NCBI RefSeq assembly: GCF_004362525.1
Contig: NZ_SNXS01000001.1
Span: 296,520 to 360,519 of the forward strand
From: Roseateles toxinivorans
Lineage (GTDB): Bacteria; Pseudomonadota; Gammaproteobacteria; Burkholderiales; Burkholderiaceae_C
Length of the DNA stretch: 64,000 bases
Direction of reading: 5' to 3'
This document shows, piece after piece, positions 1 to 8,758 of the stretch; position 1 is the stretch's first letter; each line of letters begins with the position of its first letter. The translations under genes and the position numbers were made by a program. The notes under the pieces are model-generated. The model had not been told where the DNA came from, did not search any database, and saw only the letters and a list, made by a program, of their open reading frames with translations.

Positions 1-245
1 GCCAGCGTGATCTGGTCGAGCAGGACCGCGATCTGCAGCGCAAGCGCCGCGAGTGGCAGGAAGACCTGACTCAGCGCAAGAACGAGGAGCTGTCAGGTGT
101 CGTCGATCGCGCCAACCGCGTCATCAAGCAGATATTCGACAACGACAAGTACGACCTGATCGTGCAGGACGCGCTGCATGCCAGCAACCGCATCGACATC
201 ACCAAGAAGGTGATAGACCTGCTCAATGCTCAGGGTGGCAAGTAA
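1..245 (+). CDS. skp: Skp/OmpH periplasmic chaperone, 3' part only
   Basis: The reading frame is open from base 3 to the TAA at 243-245 and the 5' part lies outside the window. The visible 80 residues are rich in Gln, Arg, Glu and Asp (coiled-coil-like), followed by the conserved Skp ending: an NRVIKQIF stretch, YDLIVQDA, and a final KKVIDLLN before the stop. Skp is a periplasmic trimer that holds unfolded outer-membrane proteins for BamA. Its position directly before lpxD is the usual proteobacterial order (bamA-skp-lpxD-fabZ-lpxA), which supports the call. Confidence 0.9.
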   Translation, partial: QRDLVEQDRDLQRKRREWQEDLTQRKNEELSGVVDRANRVIKQIFDNDKYDLIVQDALHASNRIDITKKVIDLLNAQGGK

Positions 246-318
246 GTGCCCCCAAGGCCGTCGCCTTGCGCCGTCCGCCCCCCGAGGGGGAGGAGAAACA
301 CTTGGGGCGGCCCGGCGT
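246..318. repeat. REP-like palindromic intergenic element
   Basis: The skp-lpxD gap holds nested inverted repeats. An outer GCCCCCAAG arm near 248-256 pairs with CTTGGGGC at 301-308. An inner C-run/G-run pair at 278-290 (CCCCCC G AGGGGG) forms a second hairpin. GC-rich elements ending in CTTGGGGCGGCC are, from memory, common between genes in Burkholderiales. I noticed no second copy in this window. It could act as an attenuator or mRNA-stability element within the operon, but that is inference. Confidence 0.55.
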
Positions 319-339
319 TGTTTCTCGTGACCCGCTGCG

Positions 340-1383
340 GTGATTGAAGTCGAACTGGGTGAGCTGATCGCTGCCCTGGGCGGCGAATTGGTCGGCGCAC
401 CCGGTTCTGCCAGCGCCATCAAGCTTGCGCGGTTGGGCCCGCTGGATTCGGCCGACGCACAGACGCTGTCATTCCTCTCCAACCCGCGCTACCAGTCGCA
501 GCTGGCCTCGACCCAGGCCGCCTGCGTGATCGTGGCGCCGGCGATGCGCGATGCGGCCGCCGCCCGCGGCGCCGCCATCGTCACCCCCGACCCTTACCTG
601 TACTTCGCCCGCTGCACGCAGTGGTGGGCGCAGCGTGCGCGGCCCTTGAGCGCGCCGCGCATCCACCCGTCGGCCCTGATCGATGCCTCGGCCCAGATCG
701 GCGAGGGTGTGGACATAGGCCCGCTGGCGGTGATCGAGGCCCATGCACGTATTGCCGCCGGCGCACGCATCGGCGCGCACTGCGTGATCGGCGAGCGGGC
801 GCAGGTGGGGGAGGGCAGCCGCTTGTCGCCCCGCGTCACCATCGGCTTCGATTGCGTGATCGGCCAACGCTGCATCATCCACAGCGGTGCCGTCATCGGT
901 GCGGATGGCTTCGGCTTCGCCCCGACCGAAGGCCGCTGGGAAAAGATCGAACAGCTCGGCGCCGTGCGCATCGGCAATGACGTCGAGATCGGCGCCAACA
1001 GCTGCATAGACCGCGGCGCGCTGGACGACACCGTGCTGGAAGACGGCGTCAAGCTCGACAACCTGGTGCAGATCGGCCACAACGTGAAGGTCGGTGCGCA
1101 TACCGCGATGGCGGGCTGCGCCGGGGTGGCCGGCAGCGCCACCATCGGCGCGCATTGCACGGTCGGCGGCGGGGCCATCATCCTCGGCCATCTGAGCCTG
1201 GCCGACCATGTCCATGTGTCGGCCGCGACCGTGGTCACGCGCACGATTGCCAAGCCGGGCCATTACAGCGGCGTGTTCCCGTTCGACGACAATGCGTCCT
1301 GGGAAAAGAACGCCGCCACACTCAGACAATTGCATGCATTGCGGGAACGCTTGCGCGCTCTCGAAAAGAAGATCACTCCATGA
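340..1383 (+). CDS. lpxD: UDP-3-O-acylglucosamine N-acyltransferase LpxD
   Basis: LpxD transfers the second hydroxyacyl chain from acyl-ACP to UDP-3-O-acyl-glucosamine in lipid A synthesis, in the cytoplasm. The 347-residue protein has the N-terminal uridine-binding domain, then a long left-handed beta-helix of hexapeptide repeats from about residue 105. The active-site His lies in the QIGHNVK motif, and a C-terminal helix follows. The start is a GTG with only a weak ribosome site, chosen because it gives the family length. The stop overlaps the fabZ start (ATGA), which indicates translational coupling. Confidence 0.95.
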   Translation: MIEVELGELIAALGGELVGAPGSASAIKLARLGPLDSADAQTLSFLSNPRYQSQLASTQAACVIVAPAMRDAAAARGAAIVTPDPYLYFARCTQWWAQRARPLSAPRIHPSALIDASAQIGEGVDIGPLAVIEAHARIAAGARIGAHCVIGERAQVGEGSRLSPRVTIGFDCVIGQRCIIHSGAVIGADGFGFAPTEGRWEKIEQLGAVRIGNDVEIGANSCIDRGALDDTVLEDGVKLDNLVQIGHNVKVGAHTAMAGCAGVAGSATIGAHCTVGGGAIILGHLSLADHVHVSAATVVTRTIAKPGHYSGVFPFDDNASWEKNAATLRQLHALRERLRALEKKITP

Positions 1384-1823
1384 TGGACATACACGAAATC
1401 ATCAAACGCCTGCCGCATCGCTACCCGATGCTGCTGGTCGACCGCGTGCTCGAGCTGAACAAGGGCGTGAGCATTCGCGCCATCAAGAACGTCACCATCA
1501 ACGAGCACTTCTTCACCGGCCACTATCCGAACCGCCCGGTCATGCCCGGCGTGCTGATGATCGAGGCGCTGGCCCAGGCCGCCGCCATACTGGCCGTCGA
1601 GTCGGCCGGGGCGGTACTCGACGACAAGACTGTCTACTACTTCGTCGGCATCGACAATGCCCGCTTCAAGCGCCCGGTTGAGCCCGGCGACCAGCTGACC
1701 CTGGAAGTGACCCTGGGTCGCGCCAAGGCCGGCATCTTCAAGTTCACCGCCCGTGCGCTGGTCGGCGAAGAGCTGGCCGTCGAGGCCGAGCTGATCTGCG
1801 CGATGCGTCGCATCGAGTCCTGA
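1380..1823 (+). CDS. fabZ: 3-hydroxyacyl-ACP dehydratase FabZ
   Basis: FabZ dehydrates 3-hydroxyacyl-ACP to trans-2-enoyl-ACP in fatty acid elongation and competes with lipid A synthesis for the same acyl-ACP pool. The 147-residue hot-dog fold shows [10 protein letters not shown], the catalytic His in [14 protein letters not shown], and the catalytic Glu in MIEALAQ. Two ATG codons lie in tandem (1380 and 1383). The first overlaps the lpxD stop. It sits between lpxD and lpxA as in most proteobacteria. Confidence 0.96.
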   Translation: MMDIHEIIKRLPHRYPMLLVDRVLELNKGVSIRAIKNVTINEHFFTGHYPNRPVMPGVLMIEALAQAAAILAVESAGAVLDDKTVYYFVGIDNARFKRPVEPGDQLTLEVTLGRAKAGIFKFTARALVGEELAVEAELICAMRRIES

Positions 1824-1836
1824 ACCGGAGTCGGTC

Positions 1837-2625
1837 ATGGCCCAGATTCACCCCACCGCCCTGGTCGATCCCAAGGCCCGGCTCGATGAGTCGGTCACCG
1901 TTGGCGCCTACACGCTGATCGGCCCCGATGTGCAGATCGCCGCTGGCACCACCGTCGGCCCGCACTGCGTGATCGAGGGCCATACCCGCATCGGCCGCGA
2001 CAACCGCATCTTCCAGTTCGGCTCGATCGGCGCCGCGCCGCAGGACAAGAAATACGCGGGCGAGCCGACCGAGCTGGTGATAGGTGACCGCAACACCATC
2101 CGCGAGTTCTGCACCTTCAACCGGGGCACGGCGCAGGACGGCGGCGTGACCCGTATCGGCGATGACAACTGGTTGATGGCCTATGTGCACATTGCCCACG
2201 ACTGCATCATCGGCAACAAGACCATCTTCGCCAACAATGCGCAGCTGGCCGGCCACGTCGAGGTCGGTGACTGGGTGATCTTCGGCGGTTTCACCGTCGT
2301 GCATCAGTTCGTCAAGTTCGGTGCCCATTGCATGACCAGCATGGGCAGCATCGTGTTCCAGGACGTGCCGCCCTTCGTGATGGCCTCCGGCAACACGGCC
2401 CAGGCCACCGGCCTGAACAGCGAGGGCCTGAAGCGCCGCGGCTTCGCGCCCGAGCGCATCGGCGTCGTCAAGCAGATGTACCGCAGCCTGTATCGCAAGG
2501 GTCTGACGCTGGACCAGGCCAAGGCCGAGATCGCCGCCCAGCGCGAGGCCGTGCCCGAGGCCGCCGGCGATGTGGACCTGATGCTGGACTTCCTGACCGC
2601 CTCGACGCGCGGCATCGTGCGCTAG
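1837..2625 (+). CDS. lpxA: UDP-N-acetylglucosamine acyltransferase LpxA
   Basis: LpxA performs the first step of lipid A synthesis, adding a hydroxyacyl chain to the 3-OH of UDP-GlcNAc. The 262-residue protein is a hexapeptide-repeat beta-helix beginning at the N-terminus ([11 protein letters not shown]). It contains the HIAHDC motif with the catalytic His and a helical C-terminal domain (EGLKRRGF onward). A GGAG ribosome site precedes the ATG. It lies 13 bases after fabZ and 2 bases before lpxB. Confidence 0.97.
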   Translation: MAQIHPTALVDPKARLDESVTVGAYTLIGPDVQIAAGTTVGPHCVIEGHTRIGRDNRIFQFGSIGAAPQDKKYAGEPTELVIGDRNTIREFCTFNRGTAQDGGVTRIGDDNWLMAYVHIAHDCIIGNKTIFANNAQLAGHVEVGDWVIFGGFTVVHQFVKFGAHCMTSMGSIVFQDVPPFVMASGNTAQATGLNSEGLKRRGFAPERIGVVKQMYRSLYRKGLTLDQAKAEIAAQREAVPEAAGDVDLMLDFLTASTRGIVR

Positions 2626-2627
2626 AC

Positions 2628-3776
2628 ATGAGTGACAAGACGCCACGTTTGGCGATGGTCGCCGGCGAGGCGTCCGGTGATCTGCTGGCCGGCCTGCTGC
2701 TCGGCGGCCTGCGCGCCCGCTGGCCGGGGCTGACGGCTCACGGCATAGGCGGGCCCAAGATGGCCGCCCAGGGCTTCGATGCCTGGTGGCCGCACCACAA
2801 GCTGTCGGTATTCGGCTATGTGGATGCCCTGCTGCACTACCGCGAGATCATGGGCATACGCGATCAGCTGGCCCAGCGCCTGTTGGCCGACAAGCCCGAA
2901 CTCTTCATCGGCGTCGATGCCCCCGACTTCAATTTCGGCCTGGAGCTGAAGCTGCGCGAAGCCGGCGTCAAGACGGTGCATTTTGTCTGCCCGTCGATCT
3001 GGGCCTGGCGCGGCGAGCGGGTACAGAAGATTGCCCGTGCCGTCGACCATGTGCTGTGCCTGTTCCCGTTCGAACCGGCGCTGCTGCAGCAGCATGGCAT
3101 TGCCGCCACCTATGTCGGCCATCCGCTGGCCGACGCGATTCCCCTGCAGCCACCCAAGGTCGCCAGCCGCAAGGCGCTGGGGCTGAACGACAGAGATACC
3201 GTCGTCGCCCTGCTGCCCGGCAGCCGCAGGAGCGAGATCCGCTTCATCGCCCAGCCGCTGCTGCAGGCCGCCGCGCTGTTGCAGCTGGCGCGGCCCGAGC
3301 TGCGCTTCGTGATGCCGGTGGCACCGGGCCTGGCCGAGCTGATCACGCCGCTGGTGCAGCGCTTTGCGCCGAATGTGAATCTGCAACAGCTGGACGGCCG
3401 CTCGCACGAGGCGCTGGCCGCCTGCGACATCACGCTGGTGGCCAGCGGCACGGCAACGCTTGAGGCGGCCCTGTTCAAACGGCCCATGGTCATCGCGTAC
3501 CGCATGCACTGGCTGAACTGGCTGCGCATACGCGGCCGGCGCTACCAGCCCTGGGTGGGCCTGCCCAATGTGCTAGCCCGCGATTTCCTGGTGCCCGAAC
3601 TGCTGCAGGACGACTGCACGCCCGAGGCGCTCGCCGCCGCTGCACTGTCCTGGCTTGACGACCCGGCGCGCTGCGAAGCGGTGCAGGCCCGCTTCATGGA
3701 ACAGCACCAGCTGCTGCGCTGCAACACCGCCCAGATTGCCACCGATGCCATCGCGAAAATCCTCAACAAGGCCTGA
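2628..3776 (+). CDS. lpxB: lipid-A-disaccharide synthase LpxB
   Basis: LpxB condenses UDP-2,3-diacylglucosamine with lipid X to give the lipid A disaccharide at the inner face of the inner membrane. The 382-residue GT19 protein shows AGEASGD near the N-terminus, [28 protein letters not shown] and [10 protein letters not shown], all characteristic of the family. The frame is open further upstream, but the ATG at 2628 right after the lpxA stop gives the family N-terminus. Confidence 0.96.
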   Translation: MSDKTPRLAMVAGEASGDLLAGLLLGGLRARWPGLTAHGIGGPKMAAQGFDAWWPHHKLSVFGYVDALLHYREIMGIRDQLAQRLLADKPELFIGVDAPDFNFGLELKLREAGVKTVHFVCPSIWAWRGERVQKIARAVDHVLCLFPFEPALLQQHGIAATYVGHPLADAIPLQPPKVASRKALGLNDRDTVVALLPGSRRSEIRFIAQPLLQAAALLQLARPELRFVMPVAPGLAELITPLVQRFAPNVNLQQLDGRSHEALAACDITLVASGTATLEAALFKRPMVIAYRMHWLNWLRIRGRRYQPWVGLPNVLARDFLVPELLQDDCTPEALAAAALSWLDDPARCEAVQARFMEQHQLLRCNTAQIATDAIAKILNKA

Positions 3777-3780
3777 ACAG

Positions 3781-4374
3781 ATGGGCCTGATCTGGGACGG
3801 CCCGGGCCTGATGGCCGGCGTCGATGAGGCCGGCCGTGGGCCGCTGGCCGGGCCGGTGGTGGCCGCGGCCGTGATACTCGACGAGCTGCAGCCGATCAAG
3901 GGCCTGAATGACTCCAAGGTCTTGAGCGAGCGCACCCGCGAGCGGCTGTTCGACGAGATCCACGCCAAGGCCCTGTGCTTTTGCATTGCCGAGGCCAGCG
4001 TCGAGGAGATAGACCGGCTGAACATCCTGCACGCGACGATGCTGGCAATGAAGCGCGCCGTCGAGGGCCTGCGCCTGAAGCCGGCCAAGGTGCTGGTCGA
4101 CGGCAACCGCATTCCGCTGTTGAAGATTCCGGCTGAGGCCATCGTCAAGGGTGACAGCAAGGTCAAGGCCATTTCGGCCGCGTCGATACTGGCCAAGGTC
4201 TCGCGCGACCGCCAATGCCTGGCCATGCACGAGGCCCATCCGCACTATGGTTTCGCCACCCACAAGGGCTATCCGACGGCCGAGCACCTGCAGGCCCTGC
4301 GCGAGCACGGTGCCTGCGCCTGGCACAGGCGCACGTTCGGCCCGGTACGACTTTGCCTGGAGCAGGCGCGATGA
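3781..4374 (+). CDS. rnhB: ribonuclease HII
   Basis: RNase HII cuts RNA of RNA-DNA hybrids and single ribonucleotides in DNA. The 197-residue protein has the catalytic Asp-Glu of [22 protein letters not shown], the [18 protein letters not shown] block, and the [12 protein letters not shown] ending typical of bacterial RnhB. It begins 4 bases after lpxB and overlaps the next gene by ATGA. A second RNase H (rnhA, near 62.8 kb) is also in the window. Confidence 0.96.
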   Translation: MGLIWDGPGLMAGVDEAGRGPLAGPVVAAAVILDELQPIKGLNDSKVLSERTRERLFDEIHAKALCFCIAEASVEEIDRLNILHATMLAMKRAVEGLRLKPAKVLVDGNRIPLLKIPAEAIVKGDSKVKAISAASILAKVSRDRQCLAMHEAHPHYGFATHKGYPTAEHLQALREHGACAWHRRTFGPVRLCLEQAR

Positions 4375-5168
4375 GCCTCACGAAACAGCCGCTGCACATC
4401 ACCTCGCGAGACAACCCGCTGTTGATGCGCCTGCGCAAGCTGTCGCAGGACGCCGGCGCCTACCGCAAGCTCGGCTCCGTCTGGCTGGAGGGCGACCATC
4501 TGGCCCGGGCCTGCCTGCAGCGCGGCCATGCCTTGAGCCTGGCCCTGCTGACCGAGGAGGGCTGGGGCCAGCCGGAGCTGCGTGCGCTGGCCGAGCAGGC
4601 GCCCAAGGTGGTGATCGTGCCGCGCGCGCTGTTCAAGAGCATCAGCGGGCTGGAGTCACCGGCCGAGCTTGGTTTCGAGGTGCCGCATCTGGCGTCGGCG
4701 GCCGTCTTGCCCGCAGTGGACAGTGTGATCCTGGACCGGCTGCAAGACGCCGGCAATGTTGGCAGCATTCTGCGCAGCGCCTCGGCGCTGGGCGTGCGCC
4801 AGGTGCTTGCCCTGAAAGGCACGGCCGCGCTGTGGTCGCCCAAGGTCCTGCGGGCCGGCATGGGCGCACATTTCGCGCTGAATCTGGTCGAGGGCCTGAG
4901 CCTGGCCGATCTGGACGGCCTGCAGGCGGCGATGGTGGCCACCAGCTCCTATGCCGAGCGGGAGCTGCAGCAGCTGAGCCTGCCCCAGCCCTGCGCCTGG
5001 GTGCTGGGCCATGAAGGGCAGGGCATCAGCGACGAGCTGATGGCCCGCTGTGCGCTGACCGTGCGCATCCCGCAGCCGGGCGGCGAGGAATCGCTGAATG
5101 TCGCCAGCGCGGCGGCGATCTGCCTGTACGAGTCGGCCAGGCAGCGCCTTGTCGCAACGCCTCAGTAA
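4371..5168 (+). CDS. TrmH/SpoU-family RNA 2'-O-methyltransferase
   Basis: The 265-residue protein has an N-terminal substrate-binding domain and a C-terminal SPOUT fold. The three SpoU motifs are readable: [14 protein letters not shown] (motif 1), LGHEGQGIS (motif 2) and [18 protein letters not shown] (motif 3, the knot that binds AdoMet). It therefore methylates a ribose in tRNA or rRNA, but the exact target (for example 23S rRNA as in RlmB) cannot be fixed from sequence alone. It is the last gene of the lpx operon and its stop overlaps the convergent ppsR stop by 7 bases. Confidence 0.88.
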   Translation: MSLTKQPLHITSRDNPLLMRLRKLSQDAGAYRKLGSVWLEGDHLARACLQRGHALSLALLTEEGWGQPELRALAEQAPKVVIVPRALFKSISGLESPAELGFEVPHLASAAVLPAVDSVILDRLQDAGNVGSILRSASALGVRQVLALKGTAALWSPKVLRAGMGAHFALNLVEGLSLADLDGLQAAMVATSSYAERELQQLSLPQPCAWVLGHEGQGISDELMARCALTVRIPQPGGEESLNVASAAAICLYESARQRLVATPQ

Positions 5169-5986
5169 ATCGCCAAGGCGTCGGGCTTGATGTCCCGCAA
5201 TATCGTCGCCGAGATCTCCTCGATCGACTTGTGGGTCGATGACAGCCAGGCAATGCCCTCGCGCTTCATCATTGCCTCGGCCTCATTGACCTCGTAGCGG
5301 CAGTTCGCCAGCGAGGCATATTTGCTGCCCGGGCGGCGCTCGTTGCGGACCTGGCTCAGCCGGTCCGGGTCAATGGTCAGGCCGAAGCAGCGCTTCTTGT
5401 GCGGGGCCAGCATCGAGGGCAGCTTGCCGCGCTCGAAATCCTCGGGGATCAGCGGGTAGTTGGCGGCCTTGATGCCGTGCTGCATGGCCAGGTAGAGGGA
5501 CGTCGGCGTCTTGCCGCAGCGGCTGACGCCGACCAGTATCACGTCGGCGGCCTCGATATTGCGGGTCGCCTGGCCATCGTCATGGGCCAGCGAGAAGTTG
5601 ATCGCCTCGATGCGGTCGTGGTACTCCTGACTCTTGGCCACATCGGAGAAGCGCCCCACGCGGTGGTTGGACTTGACGGCGAACTCGGCCTCCAGCGGCT
5701 CGATGAAGGTGTTGAACATGTCCAGCACCAGGCCCTTGCAATGGGCCTTGAAGAAGGCCAGCACCGACAAATCCACCAGCGTGACAAAGACCACCGGCCG
5801 CTTGCCCTCGGTCGCGCCCAGCACATTGATCTCGTTGATCACCTGCCGGGCCTTGTCTTCGGAGTCGATGAAGGGCCGGCGCACCAGCCGCGGCTTGCCC
5901 GGGAACTGGGCCAGTATCGATTTGCCAAAGGTTTCGGCCGTGATGGCCGTACCGTCCGAGACAAAGTACACAGAGCGATTGGGCAT
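5162..5986 (-). CDS. ppsR: PEP synthase regulatory kinase/pyrophosphorylase
   Basis: PpsR (DUF299) is a bifunctional regulator: it inactivates PEP synthase by ADP-dependent phosphorylation of a Thr and reactivates it by phosphate-dependent dephosphorylation. The 274-residue sequence starts MPNRSVYFVSDGTAITAE and carries the P-loop-like GVSRCGKTPTS motif near residue 152, both family signatures. It is transcribed divergently from its target ppsA, the usual arrangement. Confidence 0.95.
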   Translation of the reverse strand: MPNRSVYFVSDGTAITAETFGKSILAQFPGKPRLVRRPFIDSEDKARQVINEINVLGATEGKRPVVFVTLVDLSVLAFFKAHCKGLVLDMFNTFIEPLEAEFAVKSNHRVGRFSDVAKSQEYHDRIEAINFSLAHDDGQATRNIEAADVILVGVSRCGKTPTSLYLAMQHGIKAANYPLIPEDFERGKLPSMLAPHKKRCFGLTIDPDRLSQVRNERRPGSKYASLANCRYEVNEAEAMMKREGIAWLSSTHKSIEEISATILRDIKPDALAIY

Positions 5987-6105
5987 GGCGGGGCATTGAG
6001 TTCAGGGTAAGTGCCCATCATAGAAGGGCTTGCCCGTAGAATCCCGAACATCTTCTCCGCGACGCCCGGCCGTGCACACTGTCTCCCTCGAATCAGAATC
6101 TACAA

Positions 6106-6121
6106 ATGGGTGCAGACCCAT
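6106..6121. promoter_or_regulatory. perfect inverted repeat in ppsR-ppsA intergenic region
   Basis: ATGGGT-GCAG-ACCCAT is a perfect 6-base inverted repeat with a 4-base spacer, near the centre of the 222-base divergent region, 88 bases before the ppsA start. It is the size of a dimeric repressor site. No regulator is recognised, and a chance palindrome is possible. Confidence 0.3.
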
Positions 6122-6208
6122 GCGCCAGAGCGCCCGTTGCGCCGCGCATGGCATGGTTGATCGAATTGACGCGGGAACCCCGGTTTTTCAACCTTATGGA
6201 GTTTCCCT

Positions 6209-8605
6209 ATGTCTGCCAACTATGAGGCGACCGCCCTGGTCGTACCGTTTGAGCACCTGAGAATGAGCGATGTCGAGGTGGTCGGCGGCAAGAACGCCAG
6301 CCTCGGCGAAATGATTTCCCAGCTTGCCGCCAGTGGCGTGCGCGTGCCGGGTGGCTTTGCCACCACCGCCCACGCCTTCCGGGCCTTCCTGAACTACGAG
6401 GGCCTGGATGAGCGCATCAAGACCCGTCTGGCGGCCCTGAACACCGACGACGTGCGCGCACTGGCCGAGGCCGGGGCCGAAATCCGCGGCTGGGTCGAGG
6501 CCCAGCCCTTCCCGGCCGATCTGGAAGCGGCGATCCGCGCCGAGTTCGCCCGCATCAGCGCTGGCAACCCGGAAGCCTCGTTTGCCGTGCGCTCGTCGGC
6601 CACCGCCGAAGACTTGCCCGATGCCTCCTTCGCCGGCCAGCAGGAAAGCTTCCTGAACGTTGTCGGCATCGAGACGGTGCTGCACAAGCTCAAGGAGGTG
6701 TTCGCCTCGTTGTACAACGACCGCGCCATCAGCTACCGGGTGCACAAGGGCTTCGAGCACAGCGAAGTGGCCCTGTCGGCCGGCGTGCAGCGCATGGTGC
6801 GCTCCGACCTGGGCTCGTCTGGCGTGATGTTCACGATGGACACCGAGTCCGGCTTCAAGGACGTGGTCTTCATCACCTCCAGCTACGGCCTTGGCGAAAC
6901 CGTGGTGCAGGGCGCCGTCAACCCCGACGAGTTCTACGTCCACAAGCCGGCGCTGGCGCGCGGCAAGGTGGCCGTGATACGCCGCAACCTCGGCTCCAAG
7001 CTGATTCGGATGGAGTTTGCCTCGCCCGAGGAGAAGGCCGCCACCGGCCGTCTGGTCAAGACGGTGGACACCGCACCCGAGCAGCGCAACCGCTATTCGC
7101 TGAATGACGCCGAGGTCACCGAGCTGGCCCGCTACGCGCTGATCATCGAGCAGCACTATGGCCGCGCGATGGACATCGAATGGGGCCGCGACGGCATCGA
7201 TGGCCAGATCTACATCCTGCAGGCCCGCCCCGAGACGGTGAAGAGCCAGGCCGAGGGCAAGGCCGAGCACCGTTACAAGCTCAAGGGCCATAGCGCCGTG
7301 CTGGCCGAGGGCCGCGCCATCGGTCAGAAGATAGGCACCGGCCCGGTGCGCCTGGTGCACAGCATTGCCGAGATGGACCGCGTCCAGCCCGGCGATGTGC
7401 TGGTCACCGACATGACCGACCCGAACTGGGAGCCGGTGATGAAGCGCGCCGCCGCCATCGTCACGAATCGTGGCGGCCGTACCTGCCACGCCGCCATCAT
7501 CGCCCGCGAGCTGGGCATCCCGGCCGTGGTTGGCTGTGGTGACGCGACCGAGACGCTGAAGGACGGCCAGCTGGTCACCGTGGCTTGCTCCGAGGGCGAC
7601 ACCGGCCACATCTACGACGGCCTGCTTGAGACCGAGGTCACCGAGGTGCTGCGCGGCGAGCTGCCCTACTGCCCGGTCAAGATCATGATGAACGTCGGCA
7701 ACCCGCAGCTGGCCTTCAACTTCTGCCAGATGCCCAGCGCCGGCGTCGGCCTGGCACGGCTGGAGTTCATCATCAACAACAATATCGGCGTGCACCCGAA
7801 GGCCATCCTCGACTATCCGAATGTCGATGCGGACCTGAAGAAGGCGGTAGAGTCGGTGGCGCGCGGCCACGCCTCGCCGCGCGCCTTCTATGTGGACAAG
7901 CTGGTCGAGGGCGTGGCCACCATTGCCGCCGCCTTCTGGCCCCGCCCGGTGATCGTGCGTTTGTCGGACTTCAAGAGCAACGAGTACCGCAAGCTGATCG
8001 GCGGCTCGCGCTACGAGCCCGATGAAGAGAACCCGATGCTGGGCTTCCGCGGCGCTTCCCGCTATATCAGCGGCGACTTCCAGGACGCCTTCGCGATGGA
8101 ATGCGAGGCGCTGAAGCGGGTGCGCATCGACATGGGGCTGACCAATGTCGAGATCATGGTGCCCTTCGTGCGCACGGTGCGCCAGGCCGAGCGCGTCGTC
8201 GCCATGCTGGGCGATCGTGGCCTCAAGCGCGGCCAGGACGGCCTGCGCCTGATCATGATGTGCGAGGTGCCCAGCAACGCCATCCTGGCCGAGCAGTTCC
8301 TGGAGCATTTCGACGGCATGTCGATAGGCTCCAACGACCTGACCCAGTTGACGCTGGGCCTGGACCGTGATTCGGGCCACGAGCAGCTGGTCGGCGACTT
8401 CGACGAGCGCGATCCGGCCGTCAAGGCCTTGATCTCGCGTGCCATCGCCGCCTGCCGGGCCACCGGCAAGTACATCGGCATCTGCGGCCAGGGCCCCAGC
8501 GACCACCCGGACTTTGCCGACTGGCTGGCCCAGGAAGGCATCGCCTCGATGTCGCTGAACCCCGATAGCGTGGTCGAGACCTGGACCCGTTTGGCCAAGC
8601 GCTAA
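6209..8605 (+). CDS. ppsA: phosphoenolpyruvate synthase
   Basis: PpsA makes PEP from pyruvate and ATP (products AMP and phosphate), the entry to gluconeogenesis from pyruvate and lactate. The 798-residue protein has the N-terminal ATP-grasp-like domain ([28 protein letters not shown]), the swivelling phosphohistidine domain ([14 protein letters not shown], catalytic His) and the C-terminal PEP/pyruvate TIM barrel ([20 protein letters not shown]). A GGAG ribosome site precedes the ATG. The divergent neighbour ppsR regulates it. Confidence 0.97.
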   Translation: MSANYEATALVVPFEHLRMSDVEVVGGKNASLGEMISQLAASGVRVPGGFATTAHAFRAFLNYEGLDERIKTRLAALNTDDVRALAEAGAEIRGWVEAQPFPADLEAAIRAEFARISAGNPEASFAVRSSATAEDLPDASFAGQQESFLNVVGIETVLHKLKEVFASLYNDRAISYRVHKGFEHSEVALSAGVQRMVRSDLGSSGVMFTMDTESGFKDVVFITSSYGLGETVVQGAVNPDEFYVHKPALARGKVAVIRRNLGSKLIRMEFASPEEKAATGRLVKTVDTAPEQRNRYSLNDAEVTELARYALIIEQHYGRAMDIEWGRDGIDGQIYILQARPETVKSQAEGKAEHRYKLKGHSAVLAEGRAIGQKIGTGPVRLVHSIAEMDRVQPGDVLVTDMTDPNWEPVMKRAAAIVTNRGGRTCHAAIIARELGIPAVVGCGDATETLKDGQLVTVACSEGDTGHIYDGLLETEVTEVLRGELPYCPVKIMMNVGNPQLAFNFCQMPSAGVGLARLEFIINNNIGVHPKAILDYPNVDADLKKAVESVARGHASPRAFYVDKLVEGVATIAAAFWPRPVIVRLSDFKSNEYRKLIGGSRYEPDEENPMLGFRGASRYISGDFQDAFAMECEALKRVRIDMGLTNVEIMVPFVRTVRQAERVVAMLGDRGLKRGQDGLRLIMMCEVPSNAILAEQFLEHFDGMSIGSNDLTQLTLGLDRDSGHEQLVGDFDERDPAVKALISRAIAACRATGKYIGICGQGPSDHPDFADWLAQEGIASMSLNPDSVVETWTRLAKR

Positions 8606-8623
8606 GCTGCAGCCGCCTCGCAC

Positions 8624-8646
8624 AACGGCCCTTCGGGGCCGTTTTT
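8624..8646 (+). terminator. rho-independent terminator of ppsA
   Basis: AACGGCCC-TTCG-GGGCCGTT forms an 8-base stem with a stable TTCG loop and runs into a T tract, 18 bases after the ppsA stop. Confidence 0.9.
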
Positions 8647-8758
8647 GCGCGCGCTGCGGTGGGTTTCCCGGGTAGATCAGGATTGCCAGGGGGCCCTGCA
8701 TGCCCATGATGGGTGCCAGGCCGATCAATCACAACGACGACAGCGAGACAAGCGGACC

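Noticed and set aside
6166-6196. Sigma-70 promoter of ppsA (TTGACG)
   Set aside because: A -35-like TTGACG is present, but no acceptable -10 lies at 16-19 bases.
6194-8728. 844-residue reading frame on the minus strand opposite ppsA
   Set aside because: Antisense shadow of a clear PEP synthase gene. Composition is typical of GC-rich codon-position bias and there is no ribosome site or family motif.
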